Assembly: GCA_030625885.1 (NCBI GenBank)
Contig: DAOUPZ010000017.1
Location: 27,129-91,128, forward strand
DNA: 64,000 bases
Source: Clostridia bacterium
GTDB lineage: Bacteria; Bacillota; DAOUPZ01
Direction of reading: 5' to 3'
The notes beneath the pieces were generated by a model that worked only from the letters and a program-made list of their open reading frames with translations, searched no databases and was not told the origin of the DNA. The position numbers were made by a program, and so were the translations under genes. Each line of letters starts with the position of its first letter. Position 1 is the stretch's first letter. Of this stretch, positions 42,463 through 50,328 are shown one piece after another.

Positions 42463-43073
42463 TTTTTCTCTATTATTTTGACAAAGTAGGACTTTTTTCT
42501 CTCTTTGGATATCTTTACAGGGAAAGGAAGATAATAAACGTTTACTTTTATTGGGAATTTGCAGGATAATAGAAGAGGGAGGGAGAAGAACAATTGACAA
42601 TGCATAATTCACAATTGACAATCCACAATTCATAATTAAAAGAAAAAGATAAAAGATGTTCTCGGTTTTCGGTTGTCGGGTCTCGGGAAAAGATTGGGGA
42701 TTGGTGGAAGGTGGAAGGTGGAAGGAGCGCTCTCTGCGTTCGCTGAAGGATAAAGGACTAAAGATAAAAGCTGAAAGTTAGGGCGAAAGCGGGGACTGTC
42801 CCTGGTTTTTGCATCCTTTTTATGCAAAAATAGGGACTGTCCCCGCTTTTGCGCAGTAGACAGCTGATAATTGACAATTGAGGGATAGTTAGCTTATAGC
42901 ACGTAGCAGGTAGGAAAAAGATAAAAGATGGTTGAAAGTAGAAATTAGGATGAAATTTCGATGAATTTGTAACAGTTTTGTAACAAATTGTTTATATAAT
43001 CGTTTTATAATAGAGGGTAATGTCAAGACAGCTTTGCTGTCTTGCTTAAAATATATTAACAAGGACTGATACA
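42463..43073. repeat. Repeat gap with a GGGGAC hairpin and the protease leader
   Basis: AATTGACAATGCATAATTCAC strings (42591-42640), a GGTGGAAGGTGGAAGG run and GCGTTCGCTGAAGG lead to a long GGGGAC hairpin (42785-42852: AAAGCGGGGAC-t-GTCCC... against GGGAC-t-GTCCCCGCTTT, with TTTTGCAT/ATGCAAAA inside). Near the protease gene, TATAAT boxes (about 42995 and 43006) and a perfect hairpin CAAGACAGC-TTT-GCTGTCTTG (43024-43044) lie in the leader. Confidence 0.6.
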
Positions 43074-46000
43074 ATGAAGAAATGGACCAAACTGACAATT
43101 GTGATACTCATTTTAGTATACAGCCAGAATGCGCATGCATTGGCAGCGTCCTTTAGCGATTTGCAAGGTCATTGGGCTTATAAAGATATTATGCAGATGG
43201 TGGCCAGGGGCGTTGTTAGTGGTTTCCCAGATGAAACTTTTCAGCCGGAAGCGGAGGTGACGCGGGCTCAATTTATCAAACTGGTGGTTGAAGGGCTGGG
43301 TCAGGGAGAGGAAGCATCACAGCTGGAGCAGGTGGCATCCCGCTTTAAAGATGTAAGTGAAGATCATTGGGCCAAAGCCTATATTGAAGCCGGGGTTGAG
43401 CTGGGGATTACCCGGGGTTATGACGACGGCAAATTTTATCCTGAAAGCCCCATTACCCGTCAGGAAATGGCGGTGATGGTGCTGCGTGCGTTGCACTGGG
43501 AAAACCGGCAGCGGGAGTTTTCCGGCAATCGTATGTCGTTTGCAGATCAAAGTCAAATTGCAGCCTGGGCTGGTGAAGGGGTTGATATCATGAGCCGGGT
43601 TGGGATCATGAGCGGTTTTCCCGATGGTCGATTTGGACCGGGAGAATGGACGACAAGGGCGCAGGCCAGTGTGGTGGTGAAGCGGCTGATGGAGGAGAAA
43701 GGTACGCTGCTGGATTTTACAGGCAGGGTAGAAAGCATGGATACGGAATCGGATGTTTTGACGATTAGTAAGGGGGAACAGCAAACGGTTCAGCTGTCCC
43801 TTGCATCGGATCGTTTAATCTACTATAAAAATCAAAGTATATTGCCTGGTGATTTACACGTGGGTGCGCCCGTACAGGGGATGATAAATGAAGGTGAGAT
43901 TGTTTTTTTAGAGATTATTCCCGAGGGGGGTAAAGTCTTAGCTGCCCCGGTGGAAAATCCGGAAGTAGAGCCTGATCCCGTTCGCAGTTCTCGGGTGACG
44001 CAGGAAGAAATAGGCGCCCTTGTATTTAAAGAAAGGTATGGCCGGGATGGGTTTGGAACGACGATCGCTATTATCGATACGGGCATTGATGCCTCGCATC
44101 CTGATTTGCAGTGGACCAGTCAGCAGCAGGGGAAGATTATCGATTGGGTGGATTTTACAGGAGAAGGCAATGTGAGTACGGTTAACATCGTGAAGGAAGT
44201 GGATGGAGAACTTTCGACTTCGTGGGGAGACTTTCAAGTGGGCGACATTGCTTCCAAAAGCGGTCAGTACCATATGGGCTTCTTAGAAGAACGTTCCATC
44301 GGTACTAAGGGAACCGATCTCAATTTAAACGGCAGTAATCGAGATCGTATTTTTGTGTTGGTGACGGATTCTCAGAAGCGTCATGAGTATACTGCTGTTT
44401 ATGTGGATCATGATAATGATCGGGATTTTTCTGATGAAGAGTCGCTGCATGTTTTCCGAGATTCCCGTCAGGTCGGTTTTTTGGGTACGGATCATCCGGA
44501 GACTGAGAGTATAGAGCAGACATCTTTTGTGGTGACGGAAATCGATCAGCGAGGCAATGGTGTGAATTTAGGATTTGATATGAACGGTCACGGTACCCAT
44601 GTTGCGGCAACGGCAGGCGGTTTTAGTGCATCAAGTATTGGGATGACGGGGGTAGCGCCAGGTGTACAGCTTATGGCACTCAAAGTTGCAGATGTGGATG
44701 GGCAAGCCTCTTGGGAAGGAATGATGGAAGCACTTGACTATGCCGCCAAGCAGGGTGCTGCGGTCATTAATATCAGTATTGGGGATAAGATCTTGGCTAA
44801 TGACGGAACCAGTGAGGTTGCGCGCAAGATTGATCAAATATCAGAACGATATGGTGTCATTGTTGTAGCTGCTGCGGGTAATGATGGCCCGGGACTTAAT
44901 ACGGCTGCGACCCCCGGTGATGCCCAAGCAGCGATTTCAGTAGGGGCTTTTGTTTCTCCGGCGATGTGGCAGACGGATTATAACTATCAAGTGGATGAGA
45001 CCAGTTTATGGTCCTACAGTGCACTTGGACCCAAGAAGAATGGGGCGTTGTTTCCTCAGGTGGTAGCGCCGGGCAGTGTGGTTTCTGCTGTGCCGATTTG
45101 GAAGAAGAAGGGGTATGAGTTAATGGAAGGCACCAGTATGGCTGCACCCCATGTCTCTGGAGCGGTGGCACTGCTATTAGAACAGGCGCGTATTGAAAAG
45201 ATGGATATCACCCCTTCCCGGATGCAAAAAGCGCTGGAAATGGGTGCGGATGCGCTCCGCAATATTCCTGTGGCAGCGCAAGGGTTTGGCAGGATTAATG
45301 TATCTAGAGCATGGCACCATTTAAAGCGCTTAACAGAGCGTTCGCCGCTTGTAACAGCCATGCAAACGTATCCGGGACTCATTGAAGCACCCGGATTATA
45401 TGCCCGGGATTATAAGCCGGGAAAGCTGTACTTTACATTGAAAAACGAAAGCGATGAAGACTTACATTTAAGTCTTTCCGGTCAGCAAGATTGGTTGCAG
45501 CCGGAAGTGGAGCAGGTTTATTTACCGGCTCATTCACAACGCGAGATTGGTGTTGATTATCAAATAACGTCGTATGCGTCATCTTTATGCAGCGGCTTGA
45601 TTATAGGTGATGATCCCTCTTTTTACGGCTGGGAACTTTCACTGCCGGTTACGATTGCTGTACCGGAAGACTTGGAGATGGGAACCGATATGATTTTAGG
45701 GGGCAGGTTGGGTGCTGCCCAATTTGACCGTTACTATTTTAGAGTGCCGGATGGAATGGATGAGCTGTCATTGACACTTTCTATTCCTCAAGACAATCAG
45801 GATGAATATGAGGGGCGCGCCCGTATGCATATCATCAACCCTGACGGTGAGCAGGTGAAATTGACTTATTATGCCGGATTGGATTTTGATGGTGTCGGGC
45901 ATGAAGCGGAAGAGACGGTGATTAATCATCCAGAGTCCGGCGTTTGGGAAGTTGCGGTTTACAGCTCGGCAACCCTGTCTTTGTATGGTCATGATGATAC

Positions 46001-46310
46001 CCGCTATCTGCTGGGGGTAAAGACAGCAGGCAATGAGGTTATACCGCTTATACCGCTTATTGATCCCAGTAAGCCCAAACTCTATGTAGAGACTTTTATG
46101 AAAGAACGTATCACAGAACGGCCGGGCTTTATAACCGTACGGGTACGAGATTCTGCTTCCCTAAAACCTGTCAATATCTTTCTTACGATAGATGATACGG
46201 TTTATGCGATTAAAGACGGACTGGCTACTATTCCCCTGGCACCCGGCCAGCAGCCCAAGCAGCTCAAGATATTGGATGCGGTTTATCAGTATGTGGAGAT
46301 GGGGCTGTAA
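43074..46310 (+). CDS. SLH-anchored subtilisin-like serine protease (S8)
   Basis: An exported protease (1078 aa) bound to the cell wall by three N-terminal SLH domains. A signal peptide (to about ALAAS, residue ~25) is followed by SLH repeats (FSDLQGHWAYKDIMQMVARG, FKDVSEDHWAKAYIEAGVEL, FADQSQIAAWAGEGVDIMSR) up to ~residue 210. The catalytic domain has Asp335 in IAIIDTGIDASHPDL, His506 in NGHGTHVAATAGG, oxyanion Asn603 in AAAGNDGPG and Ser688 in EGTSMAAPHVSGA. The Asp-His distance is ~170 residues instead of ~30, so a ~140-residue domain is inserted there. After residue ~780 come beta-sandwich segments resembling pre-peptidase C-terminal domains. AAGGACTGATACA precedes the ATG. Confidence 0.94.
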   Translation: MKKWTKLTIVILILVYSQNAHALAASFSDLQGHWAYKDIMQMVARGVVSGFPDETFQPEAEVTRAQFIKLVVEGLGQGEEASQLEQVASRFKDVSEDHWAKAYIEAGVELGITRGYDDGKFYPESPITRQEMAVMVLRALHWENRQREFSGNRMSFADQSQIAAWAGEGVDIMSRVGIMSGFPDGRFGPGEWTTRAQASVVVKRLMEEKGTLLDFTGRVESMDTESDVLTISKGEQQTVQLSLASDRLIYYKNQSILPGDLHVGAPVQGMINEGEIVFLEIIPEGGKVLAAPVENPEVEPDPVRSSRVTQEEIGALVFKERYGRDGFGTTIAIIDTGIDASHPDLQWTSQQQGKIIDWVDFTGEGNVSTVNIVKEVDGELSTSWGDFQVGDIASKSGQYHMGFLEERSIGTKGTDLNLNGSNRDRIFVLVTDSQKRHEYTAVYVDHDNDRDFSDEESLHVFRDSRQVGFLGTDHPETESIEQTSFVVTEIDQRGNGVNLGFDMNGHGTHVAATAGGFSASSIGMTGVAPGVQLMALKVADVDGQASWEGMMEALDYAAKQGAAVINISIGDKILANDGTSEVARKIDQISERYGVIVVAAAGNDGPGLNTAATPGDAQAAISVGAFVSPAMWQTDYNYQVDETSLWSYSALGPKKNGALFPQVVAPGSVVSAVPIWKKKGYELMEGTSMAAPHVSGAVALLLEQARIEKMDITPSRMQKALEMGADALRNIPVAAQGFGRINVSRAWHHLKRLTERSPLVTAMQTYPGLIEAPGLYARDYKPGKLYFTLKNESDEDLHLSLSGQQDWLQPEVEQVYLPAHSQREIGVDYQITSYASSLCSGLIIGDDPSFYGWELSLPVTIAVPEDLEMGTDMILGGRLGAAQFDRYYFRVPDGMDELSLTLSIPQDNQDEYEGRARMHIINPDGEQVKLTYYAGLDFDGVGHEAEETVINHPESGVWEVAVYSSATLSLYGHDDTRYLLGVKTAGNEVIPLIPLIDPSKPKLYVETFMKERITERPGFITVRVRDSASLKPVNIFLTIDDTVYAIKDGLATIPLAPGQQPKQLKILDAVYQYVEMGL

Positions 46311-46687
46311 GCAATTGACAATTCATAATTCATAATTCACAATTAAGGGATTAAAAGATAGAAGGAAGAGGAAAGAGCGCAGCCTATGGCTGCTGAATGA
46401 GGAACGATCGTTCCCTTTGGTCACTGAACGAGGAAAGATTAAGAGATAAAAGATTGGCTGAAGGTTAATGCAAAAATGGGGACATTCCGTGAGGTACGAG
46501 CGGTGTGTCCCCATTCTTGCGTTCTTGTCAGCTGTTCACTGCGCAAAAGTGGGGACAGTCCCTATTTTTGCATAAAAAGCATGCAATAATCAGGGACAGT
46601 CCCCGCTTTCGCGCTAACTTTCAGCTTTAACCCTCATTAATTCCTTAATCTTTTACTTCCAATTTTCCAACTTTCTACTTTCCACTA
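46311..46687. repeat. Repeat gap with two GGGGAC hairpins
   Basis: AATTGACAATTCATAATTCAT strings, inward GAACGATCG/GAACGAGG strings, a GGGGACATT...GTGTGTCCCC variant (46471-46519) and a full GGGGAC hairpin (46541-46613, GCGCAAAAGTGGGGACAGTC against CAGGGACAGTCCCCGC) follow one another. A CCAATTTTCCAACTTTC string precedes the terminator. Confidence 0.6.
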
Positions 46688-46714
46688 AAAAAACAGCCGC
46701 TGGCTGTTTTTTAA
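46688..46714 (+). terminator. Intrinsic terminator after the protease gene
   Basis: AAAAAACAGCC and GGCTGTTTTTT form a perfect stem around a GCT loop, with T-rich sequence on the right and A-rich on the left. It is ~375 bases after the protease stop and separates that gene from the transporter region. Confidence 0.75.
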
Positions 46715-46870
46715 TTTACAAAAAATAACAAATTATTTATATTTATAAACATTAATTAATAAATATAGTTTATTTGTAAAATAATGTTGTGTTTTGGTAT
46801 ATATTACTATACAATAATACTTGATTGGATTTATTTTCTATTAATAGTTTTATTTGTATTAAATTAAAAT

Positions 46871-46946
46871 GATTTACTAAAGAACAAATTATTTACTAAA
46901 TAACAAATGATTTACTAAAGAACAAATGATTTACTAAAGAACAAAT
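46871..46946. repeat. Four tandem 19-bp repeats upstream of the Moco riboswitch
   Basis: GATTTACTAAAGAACAAAT occurs at 46871, 46909 and 46928, with a variant TATTTACTAAATAACAAAT at 46890, head to tail without spacers. A related string (ACCAAATTATTTACGAAAAA) lies just upstream of the substrate-binding protein gene at 49141-49160. Placement ahead of the transporter leader suggests binding sites of a regulator, but this is inference. Confidence 0.75.
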
Positions 46947-47020
46947 TATTGCCTAAAATACACACATTAAATGATTCAGCGAAAGAGATGATTGGATTTT
47001 TACAGCAAGATAATTACATA

Positions 47021-47120
47021 TTTTTCTCTTACTTTACGAATCTAAAGGTTCGCCCATGATCGTAAAGCGATGGGTAATGACGGAAACATCATTATCTCCC
47101 GTGTTTGGAAAAGAGAACGA
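47021..47120 (+). promoter_or_regulatory. Moco-family (molybdenum/tungsten cofactor) riboswitch
   Basis: The leader folds as a closed structure: TTCTCTT pairs with AAGAGAA (P1). Within it lie CGAATC-TAAA-GGTTCG, CCCAT-GATCGTAAAGCG-ATGGG and TAATGA-CGGAAACA-TCATTA, followed by TCTCCCGTGTTTGGAAAAGA. The CTCGTAAAG-like loop, the GGAA-containing P5 loop and the CTCCCGTNTNTGGAAA strand match the Moco RNA upstream of E. coli moaA as I remember it. Members respond to molybdenum or tungsten cofactor; which one cannot be decided here. An intrinsic terminator follows, and the controlled genes are an ABC importer. Confidence 0.85.
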
Positions 47121-47128
47121 ATGATCGA

Positions 47129-47162
47129 TAGCTAAACCAAACGCGTTTAGCTATTTTTTTTT
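47129..47162 (+). terminator. Riboswitch-controlled intrinsic terminator
   Basis: TAGCTAAAC (47129-47137) and GTTTAGCTA (47145-47153) form a perfect 9-bp stem with a seven-base loop, followed by nine T. It lies nine bases after the Moco aptamer and 50 before the permease gene. It is the expected expression platform for transcriptional control by cofactor. Confidence 0.85.
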
Positions 47163-47211
47163 GTAAAAAAATTTTCATAAAAATATTAAATAATTAGTAA
47201 GGAGTGCCGGG

Positions 47212-48267
47212 ATGACCATTAAAACGCATATGACTCAACAGGTGAAAATTCAGGCAGTAAAAACTAAAAAAAGCTATTGGAAAAAGTTGTTTCTTATCTC
47301 ATTACCCGTATTTATTTTTTTATTCTCTTTTTTCATTGGCCGGTATCCGATTTATCCCCTGCAACTCATTCAAATCATAGGTGCGAGGATTTTTCATTAT
47401 ACCCATCCATGGCCGGAAATAATGAATACGATTGTTTTTAATATCAGAATTCCGCGTATCATTGCCGCCATGATGGTGGGATCTTCACTTGCTGTGGCAG
47501 GTGCTTCCTATCAAGGGATGTTCAAGAATCCTCTGGTTTCTCCAGATATATTAGGTGTATCAGCAGGAGCGGGATTCGGTGCCGCGATTGGTATCTTTCT
47601 TTCTTTTAATATGATCAAAATTCAATTTTGTGCACTGTGTTTTGGACTCATAGCTGTTTCTTGTAGTTGTCTCATCAGTAGTAAAATCCGTCATGATCCC
47701 ATGTTGGCTTTAGTGCTTTCCGGATTAATCATAGGGACGCTTTTTACATCGGCCATATCGCTTATCAAGTATGTCGCTGATCCTTATGATAAATTGCCGG
47801 CGATTACGTTTTGGCTGATGGGTAGTCTAGGATCTATTAGCAAAACGGATCTATATGCAATTATTCCGATGATACTGGGGATTATACCTATCTATCTGAT
47901 TCGCTGGCGGATTAATGTCCTGGCGCTAGGGGATGAAGAAGCAAATTCTCTCGGTCTTAATACGAAAAAGCTTAAGCTTGTGATCATTTTTTGCTCGACT
48001 TTAGTAACGGCAGCTGCGGTTTCCATTAGCGGCATGATTGGCTGGGTCGGTTTAATGGTCCCTCATCTGGCACGCATGATTGTGGGTCCGAATTACAAAA
48101 TACTCATTCCGGCGTCTAGTCTCATTGGCGGTTGTTATCTTTTATTTGTAGATGATTTAGCCAGAGTGATTGCGCCTATTGAAATACCTTTAGGAATACT
48201 TACTTCTTCAATTGGTGCCCCGTTTTTCTTATACCTGCTTTTGCGCAATAGAGGGGGATGGCGATGA
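47212..48267 (+). CDS. FecCD-type ABC transporter permease, probable molybdate/tungstate importer
   Basis: A 351-residue BtuC/FecCD-fold membrane protein with about ten hydrophobic helices. Marks are RIPRIIAAMMVGSSLAVAGA, YQGMFKNPLVSPDILGVSAG, WLMGSLGSISKTDLYAIIP, LGDEEANSLGLN (the coupling-helix region) and GMIGWVGLMVPHLARMIVGP. This class usually carries siderophores, heme or cobalamin, but MolB of Haemophilus shows that it can import molybdate. The Moco riboswitch upstream points to molybdate or tungstate here. AAGGAGTGCCGGG precedes the ATG. It overlaps the ATPase gene by ten bases. Confidence 0.92.
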   Translation: MTIKTHMTQQVKIQAVKTKKSYWKKLFLISLPVFIFLFSFFIGRYPIYPLQLIQIIGARIFHYTHPWPEIMNTIVFNIRIPRIIAAMMVGSSLAVAGASYQGMFKNPLVSPDILGVSAGAGFGAAIGIFLSFNMIKIQFCALCFGLIAVSCSCLISSKIRHDPMLALVLSGLIIGTLFTSAISLIKYVADPYDKLPAITFWLMGSLGSISKTDLYAIIPMILGIIPIYLIRWRINVLALGDEEANSLGLNTKKLKLVIIFCSTLVTAAAVSISGMIGWVGLMVPHLARMIVGPNYKILIPASSLIGGCYLLFVDDLARVIAPIEIPLGILTSSIGAPFFLYLLLRNRGGWR

Positions 48268-49052
48268 AACTGGAAATCAAAAATATGACCTGTGGGTATG
48301 GCCATAAAAAAGTAATTAACAATGTTTCTGTCTGTTTGCAATCCGGTGAAATTCTTTGCCTTCTGGGGCCTAACGGTTCCGGGAAGACGACTTTCTTTAA
48401 GAGCATATTGGGATTATTAAAGGTGCATGAAGGGGCGATTGTTTTTCAAGGTGAGAGCATCAAAGGCTGGTCTCATTCCAAGATTGCTAAAGCAATTGGC
48501 TATATTCCCCAGGCCCATAACCCGCCGTTCCCGTTTTCCGTACTTGATGTTGTCTTGATGGGTAGAACGGCGCATTTAGGCAATTTTTCTACACCGGGGG
48601 ATCAAGATGTCCAGATTGCCGTCCAGGCCATTGAAGATTTAAATATTGCTTATTTGCAAGACCGAATCTATACAGAAATAAGCGGGGGTGAACGTCAGCT
48701 GGTACTGATTGCACGGGCTTTAACACAGCAGCCCCAGATTTTGGTTATGGACGAGCCGACTACTGGACTGGATTTTGGCAATCAGTTATTGGTTCTCAGC
48801 CACATCAAGAAGCTGGCACGACGGGGTTTGGCCATTATTATGTCTTCTCATTATCCGGAACATGCCTTTCATTACGCGACCAAAGCCTTACTGTTTAAAG
48901 AAGGCCAGGTGTTTGCGCAGGGGCTGCCCAATGAAGTGGTGACTGAAAATTCGATAAAAGCGTTGTATGGTACAAACGTAAAAATTATAAGCATTCCCAC
49001 CCAAAATAACAAGGAGGTGAAAGTATGCATTCCCCGGGAACAGTTTGATTAG
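48258..49052 (+). CDS. ABC transporter ATP-binding protein (FepC/MolC-like)
   Basis: A 264-residue ATPase that powers the importer. Walker A is GPNGSGKTTFFKS, the signature ISGGERQLVLIARAL, Walker B ILVMDEPTTGLDFG, and the switch His sits in MSSHYPEHA. The Q-loop is in AIGYIPQAHNPPFPF. A short C-terminal tail follows the NBD. Its start lies inside the end of the permease gene, so translation is coupled. Confidence 0.95.
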   Translation: MAMKLEIKNMTCGYGHKKVINNVSVCLQSGEILCLLGPNGSGKTTFFKSILGLLKVHEGAIVFQGESIKGWSHSKIAKAIGYIPQAHNPPFPFSVLDVVLMGRTAHLGNFSTPGDQDVQIAVQAIEDLNIAYLQDRIYTEISGGERQLVLIARALTQQPQILVMDEPTTGLDFGNQLLVLSHIKKLARRGLAIIMSSHYPEHAFHYATKALLFKEGQVFAQGLPNEVVTENSIKALYGTNVKIISIPTQNNKEVKVCIPREQFD

Positions 49053-49172
49053 TTTTGCAACCAAAGGCGGGGGTAAATTTTTTATTTTTTCCTTTAAGCT
49101 GATAACTAATAACTAATAACTGATAGCTAATTTTTTTAGTACCAAATTATTTACGAAAAAGGAGGACTTATC

Positions 49173-50267
49173 ATGTTAAACATCAGAAAGAAACTGGCTT
49201 ATATGCTGGTATGTGCCTTAATTGTATGCGGGATAGGGGGCTGCGGCAGTGATAAGCAGGCGACCACTGTTATGAAGCATACCATTGTTGATATGGCGGG
49301 GCGGCAAGTTGACATACCCGATCAGATTGAAAAAATCTATTCCGTCAATCCACTGGGAACCACGTTCCTGTATACATTGGCTCCGGATAAATTGACGGGC
49401 TGGAATTACGCATTAACCCCTAATGAAAAGAAATATATTAATCCTAAATATCATGATTTGCCGGTGCTAGGCTCCTATTTCAGCAATAAAGGGAGTGCCA
49501 GTTCGGAGGAAATATTACGTATTAAACCGGATATTATCGTGAAAATGAGTTCGGTTAATGAGGCAGAGATTTCCAGTGCAGACAGCTTACAGGAGCAAAG
49601 TAGTATTCCGGTCATTATCATTGATGGCGATATTACCAACCTGGATCAAACCTATGAATTCATGGGTGAGATCGTGGGTGAAAAGGAAACGGCTCAAGAA
49701 ATGGCAGATTACTGCAAAAATATTTATGAACCGGTCCGGGAAAAAGTGCCTCATATCCCCCAAGACCAAATAAAAAATGTCTATTACGCGGAAGGACCGG
49801 AAGGATTGGAAACCGATCCCAAAGGTTCATTACATACGCAAATCATCGATTTTGTGGGGGGGAATAATGTCGCTGAACTGCCGACGACTGGCGTGTTCGG
49901 GCGTTCGCTCGTATCGATGGAACAAGTTGCCCTTTGGGATCCCGATTTAATCATTGTCGGATTTGATCCGGATAGTGATAATTCCTTTTATGATAATATC
50001 TTTTCTAATCCCAATTGGAAAGATTTAAAGGCTGTAAAGAATCGTGATATCTATGCGATTCCGCAATATCCCTTTAACTGGTTTGATCGGCCGCCTTCAG
50101 TCAATCGAGTGATCGGCGTCAAATGGATGGCTAATTTACTTTACCCGGATATCTATGACTATGATATCACCGAAGAGACCAAAGCATTTTACAAACTGTT
50201 TTATCATTGTGACCTGACCGATGAAGAGGCCAGCACGTTATTAAAACAATCCATACGTATTCAATAG
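49173..50267 (+). CDS. Substrate-binding lipoprotein of the FecCD-type importer
   Basis: A 364-residue lipoprotein. The lipobox is GIGGC (Cys at residue ~25) after a hydrophobic signal. The mature part has the cluster-type helical-backbone binding fold: VDMAGRQVDIPDQIEKIYSV, then LGTTFLYTLAPDKLTGWNYA, EEILRIKPDIIVKMSS, and the second lobe VYYAEGPEGLETDPKGSLHT with FVGGNNVAELP. Proteins of this type bind siderophores, B12 or oxyanions; the riboswitch setting favours molybdate or tungstate. It follows the ATPase gene after 120 bases that hold AACTAATAACTAATAACTGA strings. AAAAGGAGGAC precedes the ATG. Confidence 0.92.
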   Translation: MLNIRKKLAYMLVCALIVCGIGGCGSDKQATTVMKHTIVDMAGRQVDIPDQIEKIYSVNPLGTTFLYTLAPDKLTGWNYALTPNEKKYINPKYHDLPVLGSYFSNKGSASSEEILRIKPDIIVKMSSVNEAEISSADSLQEQSSIPVIIIDGDITNLDQTYEFMGEIVGEKETAQEMADYCKNIYEPVREKVPHIPQDQIKNVYYAEGPEGLETDPKGSLHTQIIDFVGGNNVAELPTTGVFGRSLVSMEQVALWDPDLIIVGFDPDSDNSFYDNIFSNPNWKDLKAVKNRDIYAIPQYPFNWFDRPPSVNRVIGVKWMANLLYPDIYDYDITEETKAFYKLFYHCDLTDEEASTLLKQSIRIQ

Positions 50268-50328
50268 TATCAGCGGCGAAGCGGTTCGCCAACAACAAAG
50301 AGATTAATTCCAGAAAGGAGCAGACTGG

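Noticed and set aside
42636..42827. Small - strand frame near the GGGGAC hairpin
   Set aside because: It consists of repeat sequence and hairpin; no ribosome site or protein-like composition.
43317..45382. Several - strand open frames inside the SLH protease gene
   Set aside because: They are opposite-strand shadows of a gene with a complete catalytic triad and carry no recognisable protein features.
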